A program made the translations under genes and the position numbers. The notes below the pieces were generated by a model that ran no database searches, was not told where the DNA came from, and saw only the letters and a program-made list of their open reading frames with translations. A stretch of DNA of 32,290 bases from Promethearchaeota archaeon (GTDB taxonomy: Archaea; Asgardarchaeota; Lokiarchaeia; Sigynarchaeales; SOKP01), in NCBI GenBank assembly GCA_016839905.1, contig JAEOTJ010000263.1, positions 1-32,290 of the forward strand. Reading direction: 5' to 3'. Below, one piece after another: positions 16,426 to 25,743 of the stretch. Positions within the stretch are counted from its first letter, which is position 1. Every line of letters starts with the position of its first letter.

Positions 16426-18114
16426 TTATTTTTGAGTAGTTCTTTTTATGCATTCTTTAATGAAAGCAACATAGGGGGGCGATAAACCCGCTTCCCATGG
16501 ACGTGATTTAAATTCAGGATGAAATTGAGTCCCAACCATGAAATGATCCTCCCTGTCTAATTCAATACTATTAATAATGGTTTTACTTTCATCCCAACTG
16601 GAAACGATTAAACCCTTTTCCTTCGCTTCAGCAATATATTTAGGATTAATATGATATCTATGGCGAAATCGTTCAATAATCACATTTTTATATTTATAAG
16701 CTTGAGATAATCTTGTACCTTCCTTGATAGAAATCTGAAGACCTCCTAATCTCATCGTCCCACCCATTTCTTTTACTTCTTTTTGGCTTTCAAGAAGATC
16801 TACAACGGGGTGTGGTGTATCTGGGTCAATTTCCGTAGAATTTGCACCTTTTAATCCAAGATATTTTCTACAAAAAGCGACAAAGAACAATTGAGCTCCA
16901 AAACATATACCCAAAAATGGAATTTTCTTTTCCATTGCATATTCCGCAGATTGAATCATGCCTTCAATAGCCCTTTTTCCAAAACCAGGAGTTAATAGGA
17001 TTCCATCACAGTCACTCAGTTCTTTTCCAATATCTGTATTTTCATCAATATTAATCATTTTTAATTCGGCTTTGTATCCTTGGTGCACGGCAGCATGTTC
17101 TATTGCTTCATTGATTGAAATATATGAATCAGAGATGTTGAAATATTTCCCGGGCATTCCAATTTTAACAGTTTTATTAGCATTCTTGAAGATATCAACC
17201 ATTTTTTTCCATTCAGAGTAATTATTGACTTCACTAAATGAGACTAATTTGGCTTTTAAGTCTAAAATCTCACATAGAAAGTCTCCTAATTTTTGATCCT
17301 CAAACAATAAAGGCAATTCATATACCGAAGATAAATCTGGATTGGATATGACTGCTTCCAGTGCAACATTAGAGAATAATGATAGTTTGGCCTTTATTTC
17401 GTCTTCTAGAGGCTTGCCACTTCGGCCAATAAGAATATCTGGCTGCAATCCGGCACTTTGAAGCATTTTAACGGAATGTTGAGTGGGTTTTGATTTTTGT
17501 TGTCCTACTGCCCGTGAATAGGGGACTAAGGTCACATGGACTAAAGCTGTATGTTTTTTTGCCAATTCAAGCCTTAATTCCCTGAAGCTCTCTAAAAATA
17601 TGCTGGATTCTAGGTCACCAACCGTGCCTCCACATTCAATTAATAAAACATCCAAGTCTCCAGCTTCAGCAATGTTAAATAACCTATCTTTAATTATATT
17701 AATACAATGTGGAATTATTTGAACAGTTCTTCCTAAAAATTTCCCCTTTCTTTCACTAAGAATTGTAGAGAGATAAATTTGACCAGATGTTATGTTATGA
17801 GAAGGATGAATTTCAATACCTAGGAATCGCTCATATGATCCAAAATCCTGGTCAATTTCAGAGATCCTATAAGCTCGTTCATCTGATCCAGGGACTGGTT
17901 TAAAGTCCCAGACATTTTCAGTAATAAAACACTCCCCGTGTTCTATAGGATTTAATGTTCCAGGATCTACATTCAAATATGGATCTATTTTTGCGACGGA
18001 AATCTTAAAACCTCGGAATTGAAGGATCTTTCCTAGACTCGCAGTCACAATGCCTTTACCAATTCCTGACATAACTCCGCCAGTTACAAACACGAATTTA
18101 CAAGATTTATTCAT
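16426..18114 (-). CDS. pyrG: CTP synthase
   Basis: The 562-residue enzyme converts UTP, glutamine and ATP to CTP, the last step of pyrimidine nucleotide synthesis. The N-terminal synthetase domain (about 1-275) opens with a P-loop variant, VTGGVMSGIGKGI (usually VVSSLGKG). It includes KIDPYLNVDPGTLNP, the GECFITENV stretch and ECGGTVGDLES. The C-terminal class I glutaminase domain has LLTPGFGKR, the nucleophile loop GICFGAQ (Cys near 399; GICLGMQ is commoner) and the QFHPEFKSRP His/Glu near 535. All catalytic residues are kept, though several motifs diverge from bacterial PyrG. The start is ATG without a clear ribosome binding site. The zinc-ribbon gene follows 23 bases downstream, and carAB of the same pathway lies nearby. 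Confidence 0.96.
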   Translation of the reverse strand: MNKSCKFVFVTGGVMSGIGKGIVTASLGKILQFRGFKISVAKIDPYLNVDPGTLNPIEHGECFITENVWDFKPVPGSDERAYRISEIDQDFGSYERFLGIEIHPSHNITSGQIYLSTILSERKGKFLGRTVQIIPHCINIIKDRLFNIAEAGDLDVLLIECGGTVGDLESSIFLESFRELRLELAKKHTALVHVTLVPYSRAVGQQKSKPTQHSVKMLQSAGLQPDILIGRSGKPLEDEIKAKLSLFSNVALEAVISNPDLSSVYELPLLFEDQKLGDFLCEILDLKAKLVSFSEVNNYSEWKKMVDIFKNANKTVKIGMPGKYFNISDSYISINEAIEHAAVHQGYKAELKMINIDENTDIGKELSDCDGILLTPGFGKRAIEGMIQSAEYAMEKKIPFLGICFGAQLFFVAFCRKYLGLKGANSTEIDPDTPHPVVDLLESQKEVKEMGGTMRLGGLQISIKEGTRLSQAYKYKNVIIERFRHRYHINPKYIAEAKEKGLIVSSWDESKTIINSIELDREDHFMVGTQFHPEFKSRPWEAGLSPPYVAFIKECIKRTTQK

Positions 18115-18188
18115 ATTTCTATACTTTTTTATTGAATTTAATAAAAATTATAATAAAATTATAAATATTAATTCTAATAAAAAAACAT

Positions 18189-18217
18189 AACTACTTTATC
18201 AAAAACTACTTTATCAA
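18189..18217. repeat. Short tandem direct repeat upstream of pyrG
   Basis: AACTACTTTATCAA occurs at 18189-18202 and again at 18204-18217 (period 15). It lies between the 3' end of the citrate-synthase-like gene and the pyrG start. It may be a slippage duplication or a repeated regulator site. Confidence 0.45.
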
Positions 18218-18228
18218 TTTTCGTGAAA

Positions 18229-19581
18229 TCATAGTTTTTGTGTTTTATCTTCATTAAGGTTATCTTTTTCCGCTTCTCTTTTCTTAACTTCTTTTTTTTC
18301 TTCTCGTTTGCGTTTATGTTCTATATATGGTCTAAATATTGTAATTTTAGGAGGTGTCATAGTTAAAATTGTTTCAGCAATTTTTGGATACTGCGCAATA
18401 AACAAGAATTCTTCTCTAACTAATGGTCGTTGTTTTGAGACATTCCCAAAACGGACGAGTTCAAGAATCTGGCGGGCCTCTTCGTCATTTTTAAATTTTA
18501 AATCGAAATTTTTATAAATATGTTTAAACGAACTAATACCTGAATATTCACCCGTTGTGATTTTCCTTCCAGTTTCAACTAATATCTTTTCTCCTCTACC
18601 TAATTCGTCAAAATCGTAGAGTTCATAATTACGATGGTCTTTTAAAGCTCCATCAGCGTGTATTCCGCTTTCATGAGCGAACATATTATCACCAACTCCA
18701 ACTTGATTGACTGGAATCGGTACACCGAATGCGTGTTCTGCATATTTAGAAATTTGCCAAGCTTTATTTAACTTAACTTTAGGATCTAACATATCCAATT
18801 CACCCCATTCGGCTCCGTATTTTAGAGCAAGAATTGTTGATACCAAATCACAATTTCCTGCTCGTTCTCCTAATCCATTGACCGTTGTGTTTATATAAGC
18901 ATCTTGTCCTTCTTCCAAGACACCTTTAGCGCCCATAATAGAACATGCTACAGACATTCCCAAATCATTATGTGTATGAAGCTCAATTGGAATATCCACT
19001 GCTTTAGTTAATTCTTTACATCTTAAGTGAATTCTATATGGAGTTTCATAACCTAACGTGTCACAATACCGAATTCTATCAGCTCCTGCCTTTTTTGCTG
19101 CTAAAGAAAATTTAATAAGATAATTCATTTTAGATCTACTCGCATCCTCAGCATTCACTCCTATAGTTTTGATCCCCAAATCTTTTGCCCGTCTAACTGC
19201 TGCAGTCATCAAATCGATTATATCAGCTTCATTATATTTCCCTTGAAATTTACCATTTATCATTTGTTGGGATGTTGAAATTGAAAGATTTACATGTTCT
19301 ATTCGGGTATTTTCCACAGCGGTAATAACATCAGATTCTATAGCCCGCATCCAACCTGAAAGGATCATGGGATTGATTACTTTCATTCGAGCTAGTTCAA
19401 GATTAGCATTAATGTAATTTGTCTCATGAAGCGTATTGGGAAATCCAAATTCGCTCTGGTGAACACCCATTTTGTTTAATAAAATGTTTAGAACAGTTTT
19501 TTCTAATTTGGCCAAACCAAGTCGTGAAGTTTGAACACCATCTCTGTTGGTGACATCTAATAGTCTTATTCTATTATCCAT
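18229..19581 (-). CDS. Re-citrate synthase-like HMGL-family enzyme
   Basis: This 450-residue member of the HMGL/isopropylmalate synthase superfamily has the active-site loop VTNRDGVQT, the segment HQSEFGFPNTLHETNYINANLEL, metal site HTHND, and NTTVNGLGERAGN. From memory these signatures match clostridial-type Re-citrate synthases, which condense oxaloacetate and acetyl-CoA with Re-face stereochemistry, more than LeuA or homocitrate synthase. The neighbours support this: aconitase and isocitrate dehydrogenase lie just upstream on the same strand, giving a complete route to 2-oxoglutarate. Homocitrate or isopropylmalate synthase activity remains possible. The C-terminus is a charged KREEKKEVKKREAEK tail. 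I chose ATG 19579-19581 over the TTG three codons upstream. The 250-base spacer to the dehydrogenase suggests its own promoter. Confidence 0.85.
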   Translation of the reverse strand: MDNRIRLLDVTNRDGVQTSRLGLAKLEKTVLNILLNKMGVHQSEFGFPNTLHETNYINANLELARMKVINPMILSGWMRAIESDVITAVENTRIEHVNLSISTSQQMINGKFQGKYNEADIIDLMTAAVRRAKDLGIKTIGVNAEDASRSKMNYLIKFSLAAKKAGADRIRYCDTLGYETPYRIHLRCKELTKAVDIPIELHTHNDLGMSVACSIMGAKGVLEEGQDAYINTTVNGLGERAGNCDLVSTILALKYGAEWGELDMLDPKVKLNKAWQISKYAEHAFGVPIPVNQVGVGDNMFAHESGIHADGALKDHRNYELYDFDELGRGEKILVETGRKITTGEYSGISSFKHIYKNFDLKFKNDEEARQILELVRFGNVSKQRPLVREEFLFIAQYPKIAETILTMTPPKITIFRPYIEHKRKREEKKEVKKREAEKDNLNEDKTQKL

Positions 19582-19835
19582 TTTTCTCAATTCTCATAAT
19601 TCGATTACATTTTTTTTCGCGTAAAAATTTTTGGTTAAAATCAATTTTTAAAAAAAAAAAATATAGTCAATATAATTAGTTAAATATCCATGAGTTAAAT
19701 ATTTTTTGATTTAAACTATAAAAGGTTCAGATTTTCTTATATTTATTAAAAAGGTTTCATTTTTTTCTATATTTTCTTAAAAAAACACAAGATTTAAATA
19801 ATTAAGTTAAAAGAAATTCAAATCTTGAAAAGATA

Positions 19836-21017
19836 TTATTTGCATTTCTCTTCAAGGTTTGGATCTTGAAGGGTTTCCATAATATATTTTGCATACTCTT
19901 CCCCAGTTGCACCATTGTCTCTTCCTGTTAATACAATTTTCTTCTCATAAGTTGCACAAATTTCAAGGGCCATTTCAAGCTTTTTAGCTTTTTCCGTGAA
20001 ACCTATATGACTTAAGAGTAATGCTGCTGCTTTTATAATGCTGGAGGGATCAGCATATTTAGCCCTTCCTTCTTCAACCATACGCGGTGCAGAACCGTGA
20101 ATTGCCTCAAACATTGAATATTTCTTTCCAATATTCGCACTTCCAGCCGTTCCTACACCGCCTTGGATTTGGGCGGCTTCATCAGTTATGATATCTCCAT
20201 AGAGATTTGGAGCTACTATCACTTTAAAATGGCTTTGTCGAGCGGGATCGATTAATTTTGCGGTCATTATATCAATATACCAGTCATCCCACTCGATTTC
20301 TGGATAATCTTTCGCAATTTCTTCTGCTATTGCTAAAAATTTCCCATCTGTTGTTTTCACTACGTTTGCTTTTGTTATTACTGAGACCTTATTAATATTA
20401 TTCTTTTTAGCATAATCAAATGCTAATCGAATTATCCTTTCAGCTCCTTGAGTAGTAATGACTTTAAAATCTAAAGCAAGATCATCTGAAACATTAATCC
20501 CTTTTGATCCTAAAACGTACGCGCCTTCAGTGTTTTCCCTAAAAAACATCCAATCAATATTTTTTTTTGAAATCTTCACAGGTCTAACATTAGCAAATAA
20601 ATCAAGTTCACGACGCATAGATACATTAGCACTTTCTATATTTGGCCATTTATCACCTTTTCTTGGAGTAGTAGTTGGTCCCTTTAATAAAACATGACAT
20701 TTCTTAATTTCTTCCAGGACATCATCAGGTATGGCTTTCATAATCTTTACTCTATTTTCAATTGTTAACCCTTCGATTACTCGAAATTCAACTTTTCCAC
20801 TATCAATTTCCTCTTTAATCATGAATTCTAAAATAGATTGAGCATGTTTCGTAATAAATGGACCTATACCATCCCCTCCAATGATTCCTATAATAATGGG
20901 TCTAAGAGTAGAATAATCTATCCAGTCTTCTGCTTGTTTCAATCTTTCAATTCTTTTTAATTGTTCTTCTATAAGAGTTTCAAAATGTTTTTTCGCATTT
21001 TCCATTCTATCATTCAT
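19836..21017 (-). CDS. icd: Isocitrate/isopropylmalate dehydrogenase family; probable isocitrate dehydrogenase
   Basis: The 393-residue protein belongs to the beta-decarboxylating dehydrogenase family. It would oxidise isocitrate to 2-oxoglutarate and CO2. GGDGIGP lies near residue 48, the substrate arginines in SANVSMRRELDLFANVRP near 130, FFRENTEGAY near 157, the catalytic lysine in ITKANVVKTTDG near 215, and the metal aspartates in APNLYGDIITDEAAQ near 276. After HGSAP the cofactor loop reads RMVEEGR, which fits neither the classic NADP (K-Y) nor the classic NAD (D-I) pattern, so the cofactor is uncertain. The ATG overlaps the aconitase stop codon (TAATG), so the two are translationally coupled. 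Homoisocitrate or isopropylmalate activity is less likely given the neighbours. Confidence 0.9.
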   Translation of the reverse strand: MNDRMENAKKHFETLIEEQLKRIERLKQAEDWIDYSTLRPIIIGIIGGDGIGPFITKHAQSILEFMIKEEIDSGKVEFRVIEGLTIENRVKIMKAIPDDVLEEIKKCHVLLKGPTTTPRKGDKWPNIESANVSMRRELDLFANVRPVKISKKNIDWMFFRENTEGAYVLGSKGINVSDDLALDFKVITTQGAERIIRLAFDYAKKNNINKVSVITKANVVKTTDGKFLAIAEEIAKDYPEIEWDDWYIDIMTAKLIDPARQSHFKVIVAPNLYGDIITDEAAQIQGGVGTAGSANIGKKYSMFEAIHGSAPRMVEEGRAKYADPSSIIKAAALLLSHIGFTEKAKKLEMALEICATYEKKIVLTGRDNGATGEEYAKYIMETLQDPNLEEKCK

Positions 21018-22957
21018 TATATCTTGCCTCTAATTTTTTGTTTTATATAGGGAAGTTTTCCACCAACTTTTAATATTTCAATCTCCTTTTCACTTAGAGA
21101 GTGAATTAATAGTATTTCTAAGTTTTTTGTTAAATTTTTTAAAACAACTTCTCCCATTTTAAGTGTTGTTAAATCTATTTCAAAATAATCTCCTTGATCA
21201 ATATTAGTATAATCCTCTTTATTAGCAAATGTTAAAGGAACGATACCAAAATTAACAAGATTGGCTAAATGGATTCGGGCAAATGATTTTACGATTACTG
21301 CTTTAAGTCCTAAGTATTTAGGAGCAATAGCAGCGTGTTCTCTACTGGAACCCTGTCCATAATTTTCCCCTCCAACAATAAAACCTCCTTTTTTTTTTAA
21401 GGATCTTTCTGGAAATGAAGAATCAATAACATTATAAACAAATTTACTAATCTCTGGAATATTGCTCCTTAATGGGAGGATCTTTGCACCAGCAGGCATT
21501 ATATGGTCTGTAGTTATATCATCCTCAACTTTAAGGAGTACTTCTCCTTCCAATTTATCTGATAAAGGATTAAATTCAGGTAATGGTTTAATATTTGGGC
21601 CTCTTATAATTTCAATAGATTCAATATCTTTTATTTTAGGAGATAGGATCATATTATCATTAATAATGAATTTTTCTGGCATTTGAATTTTAGGTAATGT
21701 TCCAAAGGTTCTTGGATCTGTAAGTTTTCCATAAATTGCAGATACAGCAGCAGTTTCAGGACCTATAAGATATATTTTAGCATTTTTTGTGCCTGATCTG
21801 CCAAGAAAATTTCTATTGAATGTTCTTAATGTTACTCCATCACTTTTAGGAGCAAGACCCATACCAATACACGGTCCACATGAGTTTTCGAGGATTCTAG
21901 CTCCTGCTTCTATTAAATATTTCATTTCTCCTGAATTAATTAGGTGATTAACGACTTGACGGGAACCAGGTGAAACCGTAAGAACTGTATATTCATCAAT
22001 GGTTTTTCCCTTTAAAATATTAGCAACTATTTTTAAATCCCTTAATGAAGAATTGGTGCAACTTCCAATACATACTTGATCAACGTTTAATCCTTCAACT
22101 TCTTTGACAGTTTTCACATTATCAGGACTATGGGGTAAAGCTACAAGAGGTTCAAGTTCACTCATATTTATCTCAATCGTTTCATCATAAACAGCATCAA
22201 CATCAGGTTCTAAGGGAGTCCATTGATCACCCCTTCCTTGAGCTTCCAAGAATTCTTTTGTTATTTCATCAGATGGAAATATTGAAGTAGTTGCTCCAGT
22301 TTCTGTTCCCATATTTGCAATTGTTCCTCTCTCTGGAACGGTTAAGGTTTTTATACCAGACCCAGTATATTCTAAAACTTTATTAACAGCACCTTTTACA
22401 CTTATTTTTCTTAAGACCTCTAAAATAACATCCTTTGCTGAAATAAAATCGGGGAGTTTTCCTGTAAGAGATACATTTACAATTTTAGGCATTTTTAAAT
22501 GAAATGGCTCGCCTGCCATTGCTGCAGCTACATCAAGACCGCCCGCACCGATTGCTATCATACCTACGCCTCCACAAGTAGGGGTATGACTATCTGAACC
22601 GAGTAATATCTTTCCAGGGCGGGCAAACCTTTCTAAATGTACTTGATGACAAATTCCATTTCCAGGTCTAGAAAAATAAAGCCCATATTTAGCTGCAATA
22701 CTTTGAAGATACTTATGGTCATCTGAATTTTTAAAGTCTATTTGTAATGTATTATGATCCACATAACTAACAGATAATTCAGTTTGAACACGAGGAACAC
22801 CCATTAGTTCAAATTGTAGGTAAGTCATAGTTCCCGTTGCGTCTTGTGTAAGTGTTTGGTCAATCTTTATACTAATCTCAGTCCCTTTTTCTAATTTTCC
22901 ATCAATAAGATGCTGGTTTAAAATTTTTTCTGTTAATGTACTTCCCACAATTATCAA
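21017..22957 (-). CDS. Aconitate hydratase
   Basis: The 646-residue aconitase isomerises citrate to isocitrate through a 4Fe-4S cluster. It is the compact type (about 640 residues) known from anaerobic bacteria, with LeuC-like and LeuD-like parts in one chain. GSDSHTPTCGGVGM (first cluster Cys near residue 120) and CIGSCTNSSLRD and NSCGPCIGMG supply the cluster and substrate residues. FNRNFLGRSG is near 390. The C-terminal swivel domain carries GGENYGQGSSREHAA near 530. All key residues are visible. The start is TTG at 22957; a GTG three codons later (22946-22948) would also suit the usual N-terminus TLTEKIL. It leads the aconitase, isocitrate dehydrogenase and Re-citrate synthase set. Confidence 0.94.
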   Translation of the reverse strand: MIIVGSTLTEKILNQHLIDGKLEKGTEISIKIDQTLTQDATGTMTYLQFELMGVPRVQTELSVSYVDHNTLQIDFKNSDDHKYLQSIAAKYGLYFSRPGNGICHQVHLERFARPGKILLGSDSHTPTCGGVGMIAIGAGGLDVAAAMAGEPFHLKMPKIVNVSLTGKLPDFISAKDVILEVLRKISVKGAVNKVLEYTGSGIKTLTVPERGTIANMGTETGATTSIFPSDEITKEFLEAQGRGDQWTPLEPDVDAVYDETIEINMSELEPLVALPHSPDNVKTVKEVEGLNVDQVCIGSCTNSSLRDLKIVANILKGKTIDEYTVLTVSPGSRQVVNHLINSGEMKYLIEAGARILENSCGPCIGMGLAPKSDGVTLRTFNRNFLGRSGTKNAKIYLIGPETAAVSAIYGKLTDPRTFGTLPKIQMPEKFIINDNMILSPKIKDIESIEIIRGPNIKPLPEFNPLSDKLEGEVLLKVEDDITTDHIMPAGAKILPLRSNIPEISKFVYNVIDSSFPERSLKKKGGFIVGGENYGQGSSREHAAIAPKYLGLKAVIVKSFARIHLANLVNFGIVPLTFANKEDYTNIDQGDYFEIDLTTLKMGEVVLKNLTKNLEILLIHSLSEKEIEILKVGGKLPYIKQKIRGKI

Positions 22958-23082
22958 CTTCTTTTTTAATTATTAAATGAATTAGAAATATAATAATTCT
23001 TAAATTTAAACGTCAAAATTAAATTTTATCATATCTGCTCAATAAAATCCCTACCTTTAGTTCAGAGATGAGTAGTTCAACC

Positions 23083-24051
23083 TTATAACAAGCATAATGC
23101 AAGAAATTGAGTTTTAGATAAAGGAGCAATGGTTAAACCTTTTTCTTGTTGAATATATTCATTAATTGAAATTCCTTTATTATATAATTCATCAAATTTA
23201 TTATTAAAAATCTGATAGATATTTTTATTTGTAGAAATGTAAGAACCTAACAATTTATTTGTTGGATCGAATGAGGGTTGGATTAATTCATTATCAGTTA
23301 AGCTAAAATTACTAAAGGGTTCTTTAGTAATATGAATATTTATGCTTTTAAATTCCAGTGGGGGATCTCTTAATTCGAGATGTTGGCTTAAAATTTGAAA
23401 TTTCATGCTTTTTAATAATATATTCACTAAGTCATTATGAAAAATCACTTGAATGTCTTTATTTAAAATACTTTCTTGTAATTTCATCATTCCTTTTGTT
23501 ATCACCTCTTTTATGTTCTCTGGAATTTCTTCAAAAGATTTTCCTTGGATTAAAGAAATTAAAGGATTTTCATATCTAATACCAATCGCAATTTTACATG
23601 CGGATTCATCTGTTAAATGATAGTACATATCTTCAAAATTTTCAACACTAAAACTTATAAATTCAACAGGTTCTTGAGATTGAACAACTTCTTTTATGTT
23701 ATAGGCTTGAAAAAATTCTTCAAGAGCAATTTCACATTTTTTTTTTTCTAAAAAAGAATCTTGCAATTCTTCTATGTGTTTAATGACTAATCTCTGCCAA
23801 AAGGGAATGAGATCCGGAACTAAATGAATTTTCATGGGTCTATCAAAAATTTGAACTAATTCTAAATCATTCAAAACGGAACAGATCTTATAACCTCTTT
23901 TTAATGTAAGACCATATTGGTTACACACAGCCTTTAAATTTTCAATTTTCTTATTTTTTAAAAGATGATGATAAATCTTTTCTATCCCTTTTTCAATAAT
24001 CCCTATTGTATCAAATAAATGTCCTATTTTTATAAAATCATTTTCCCCCAT
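23083..24051 (-). CDS. TrmB-like winged-helix protein, probable transcription regulator
   Basis: The 322-residue protein starts with a helix-rich region (about 12-80) whose layout, IYHHLL then AVCNQYGLTLKRGYKICSVL then ELVQIFDRPMKIHLV, matches the TrmB-type winged helix. A short coiled linker (FWQRLVIKHIEELQD) follows. The remaining about 220 residues are an alpha/beta effector-like domain I do not recognise, with no clear catalytic motif. The ATG (24049-24051) has AGGTGA close upstream. It lies 8 bases after the end of a decayed Ras-like GTPase, so the two probably formed one operon, as GTPase-regulator pairs would. The ligand and the DNA target are unknown. Confidence 0.75.
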   Translation of the reverse strand: MGENDFIKIGHLFDTIGIIEKGIEKIYHHLLKNKKIENLKAVCNQYGLTLKRGYKICSVLNDLELVQIFDRPMKIHLVPDLIPFWQRLVIKHIEELQDSFLEKKKCEIALEEFFQAYNIKEVVQSQEPVEFISFSVENFEDMYYHLTDESACKIAIGIRYENPLISLIQGKSFEEIPENIKEVITKGMMKLQESILNKDIQVIFHNDLVNILLKSMKFQILSQHLELRDPPLEFKSINIHITKEPFSNFSLTDNELIQPSFDPTNKLLGSYISTNKNIYQIFNNKFDELYNKGISINEYIQQEKGLTIAPLSKTQFLALCLL

Positions 24052-24059
24052 TGGTTCAC

Positions 24060-24687
24060 CTATTTCATTTTGTTTAAAGTAAACTCGGTTAAGACATCAA
24101 AAGCTTTATTGACATTAACGTTTTCTTTAGCAGAAATCTCTACAAATCCTTCCATCTTGTTTTTTTCAGCAATTTGGATGCCATATTCTCTCATAACTTG
24201 GCGTTGAGAGGGAGATAGATCTATCTTTGCACCAACAAGCATGATCGGGATGGGACCCGCTTTTTGTCTAACAATATTTGTCCATTTGGGGATATTATCT
24301 AAAGTCTCAGCTCTTGTTATGTCATATAAGAGAAAAGAGGCGTGTAAGCCTATAAACGAGATGTTTAACAGATTGCTCCCAAACAATACGTGGGTAATAG
24401 AAACCTGAACCTCTCTTCTCCACCGACATCCCAAATCTGCAACTTGATTTTCTTCCCATTCAAGACAATTGTTTTAACATGAAAATCCACTCCAATAGAT
24501 AACCCAATACACTAAATGTGTTAAATCAAAAATTGATATTGTTTAGTCTTTCAGAGGGATTAAATAGATTGTAGCAATACCTCTTTCTACACTTTCAACG
24601 AAAAGTTGTAAGTTTTGTAAATGAGGTTTTGCCTACTGAAGCGTCTCCTATTAATAGGATTTTAAATGTATAATCGTAGCTCGTCAT
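24060..24687 (-). pseudogene. Decayed Ras-like small GTPase
   Basis: From ATG 24685-24687 the minus strand encodes 30 residues with an intact P-loop GDASVGKTS and then an in-frame TGA (24595-24597). The same frame continues with a switch I-like YNLFNPSERL segment and a second stop (24526-24528). A stretch of about 34 extra bases follows. Homology then resumes in another frame with GLSIGVDFHVKTIVLNGKK and the switch II motif IWDVGGEERFRFLLPTY, ending at a stop near 24365. The last part is again out of frame: LLYDITRAETLDNIPKWTNI, G4 VGAKIDL and G5 ISAKENVN. At least one stop and two frameshifts are therefore present. A 124-codon frame at 24060-24434 is only its 3' fragment. Sequencing error is possible but unlikely for this many lesions. 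Confidence 0.85.
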
Positions 24688-24781
24688 AGTTGATTATTTA
24701 TACCTTTAATTAATATAACTCCATATTTTATTTTTTTTATCTTAAAATAATATGCATTATTTTATTTATAATTTTTAGTAA

Positions 24782-25600
24782 TTAAAATGTTTTAAAAAAT
24801 TTCTTATATAAATTTTCAGAACACTGATTTTTTAATAACTCAATGGAGAAATAGTCTCGATAACCAATTTTATTTATTATAAAATTTAAAAACTTTTTTA
24901 AATCATAATTTCCATCACCAGGAAAAGTACGATCTGATTCTTTTAATTGATTTAATTCATCTAAAGGATTGTATTTTACATCACATAATTGAATTAAAAA
25001 TAGGGAGTCTTTAATCTCCCTAAGCTGATTAAGTTCAGTATTACCTTTAGCAAAATGAAAGATATCTATTATATGGCCTAAATTTTCTCTTGATTCTAAA
25101 GGCTGAATAACTTCGATTGCATCAGATAAAGATGAGATTGAACTATTAGGAAGATTTAAAAATTCGAAACCTAAATTTATATCATTTTGTTGGATTCTTT
25201 TAGAGAGATCTTCTAATCTCTTTCTTGTTCTATTGAAAATCCTCCACTTAGGGATTAACTTTGATTCCCTCGTATCTTCTAAAAAAGAGGGATTTAATAT
25301 TATCAAATTACATTCTAGTTTATTACAGTAATCAGTCATGAGGTTTAGATTTTTTAGAACTTTTGTTTTATATACTCTTTCGGAACTTAATGAAAAATCC
25401 TTTAATTGAAATATGCTTAATAATTTAGTATCATAACTTTCCAAAAGGTCTAAAATATCTTTTAATTTAATTTTTTCAGAGAGAGCTTTTCTAATCCTTT
25501 TATAATTCAGTTCTACAGCTTTAAAATCTTTTGAATACTTTATAAAATCAATTAAATTAAGTTTTTTACATGAATATTGATTTAAGGCGATTTTAATCAT
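24782..25600 (-). CDS. TIM-barrel sugar phosphate isomerase/epimerase-like protein
   Basis: The 272-residue protein has the alternating strand-helix pattern of the xylose isomerase-like TIM-barrel (AP endonuclease 2) superfamily. Metal-binding type positions are suggested by FEFLN near residue 148, IDIFH near 191, LIQLCDVK near 208, GDGNYDL near 231 and the final SIELL near 254. These match the Glu, Asp/His, Asp and Glu ligands of the family in order. Many members are isomerases or epimerases and some are dehydratases; the substrate cannot be told. The ATG start at 25598-25600 is confident. It is divergent from the longin-GTPase gene of the ubiquitin-like locus and probably unrelated to it. 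Confidence 0.8.
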   Translation of the reverse strand: MIKIALNQYSCKKLNLIDFIKYSKDFKAVELNYKRIRKALSEKIKLKDILDLLESYDTKLLSIFQLKDFSLSSERVYKTKVLKNLNLMTDYCNKLECNLIILNPSFLEDTRESKLIPKWRIFNRTRKRLEDLSKRIQQNDINLGFEFLNLPNSSISSLSDAIEVIQPLESRENLGHIIDIFHFAKGNTELNQLREIKDSLFLIQLCDVKYNPLDELNQLKESDRTFPGDGNYDLKKFLNFIINKIGYRDYFSIELLKNQCSENLYKKFFKTF

Positions 25601-25743
25601 TTCGATTTAAAGAAGTTCAAAATATAAAAAAATTATATATGATAAAAGTGATTAAAAATATATAATCATCTATAATAATCATTCAAATTTATTTTAATAT
25701 GTATATTTAATTATTTATTTAAAAATCAAACAAGGGTTAAAAA

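Noticed and set aside
24060..24434. 124-codon frame as a separate small GTPase-like gene
   Set aside because: It lacks the P-loop and begins in a frameshifted stretch; it is the 3' fragment of the pseudogene at 24060-24687.
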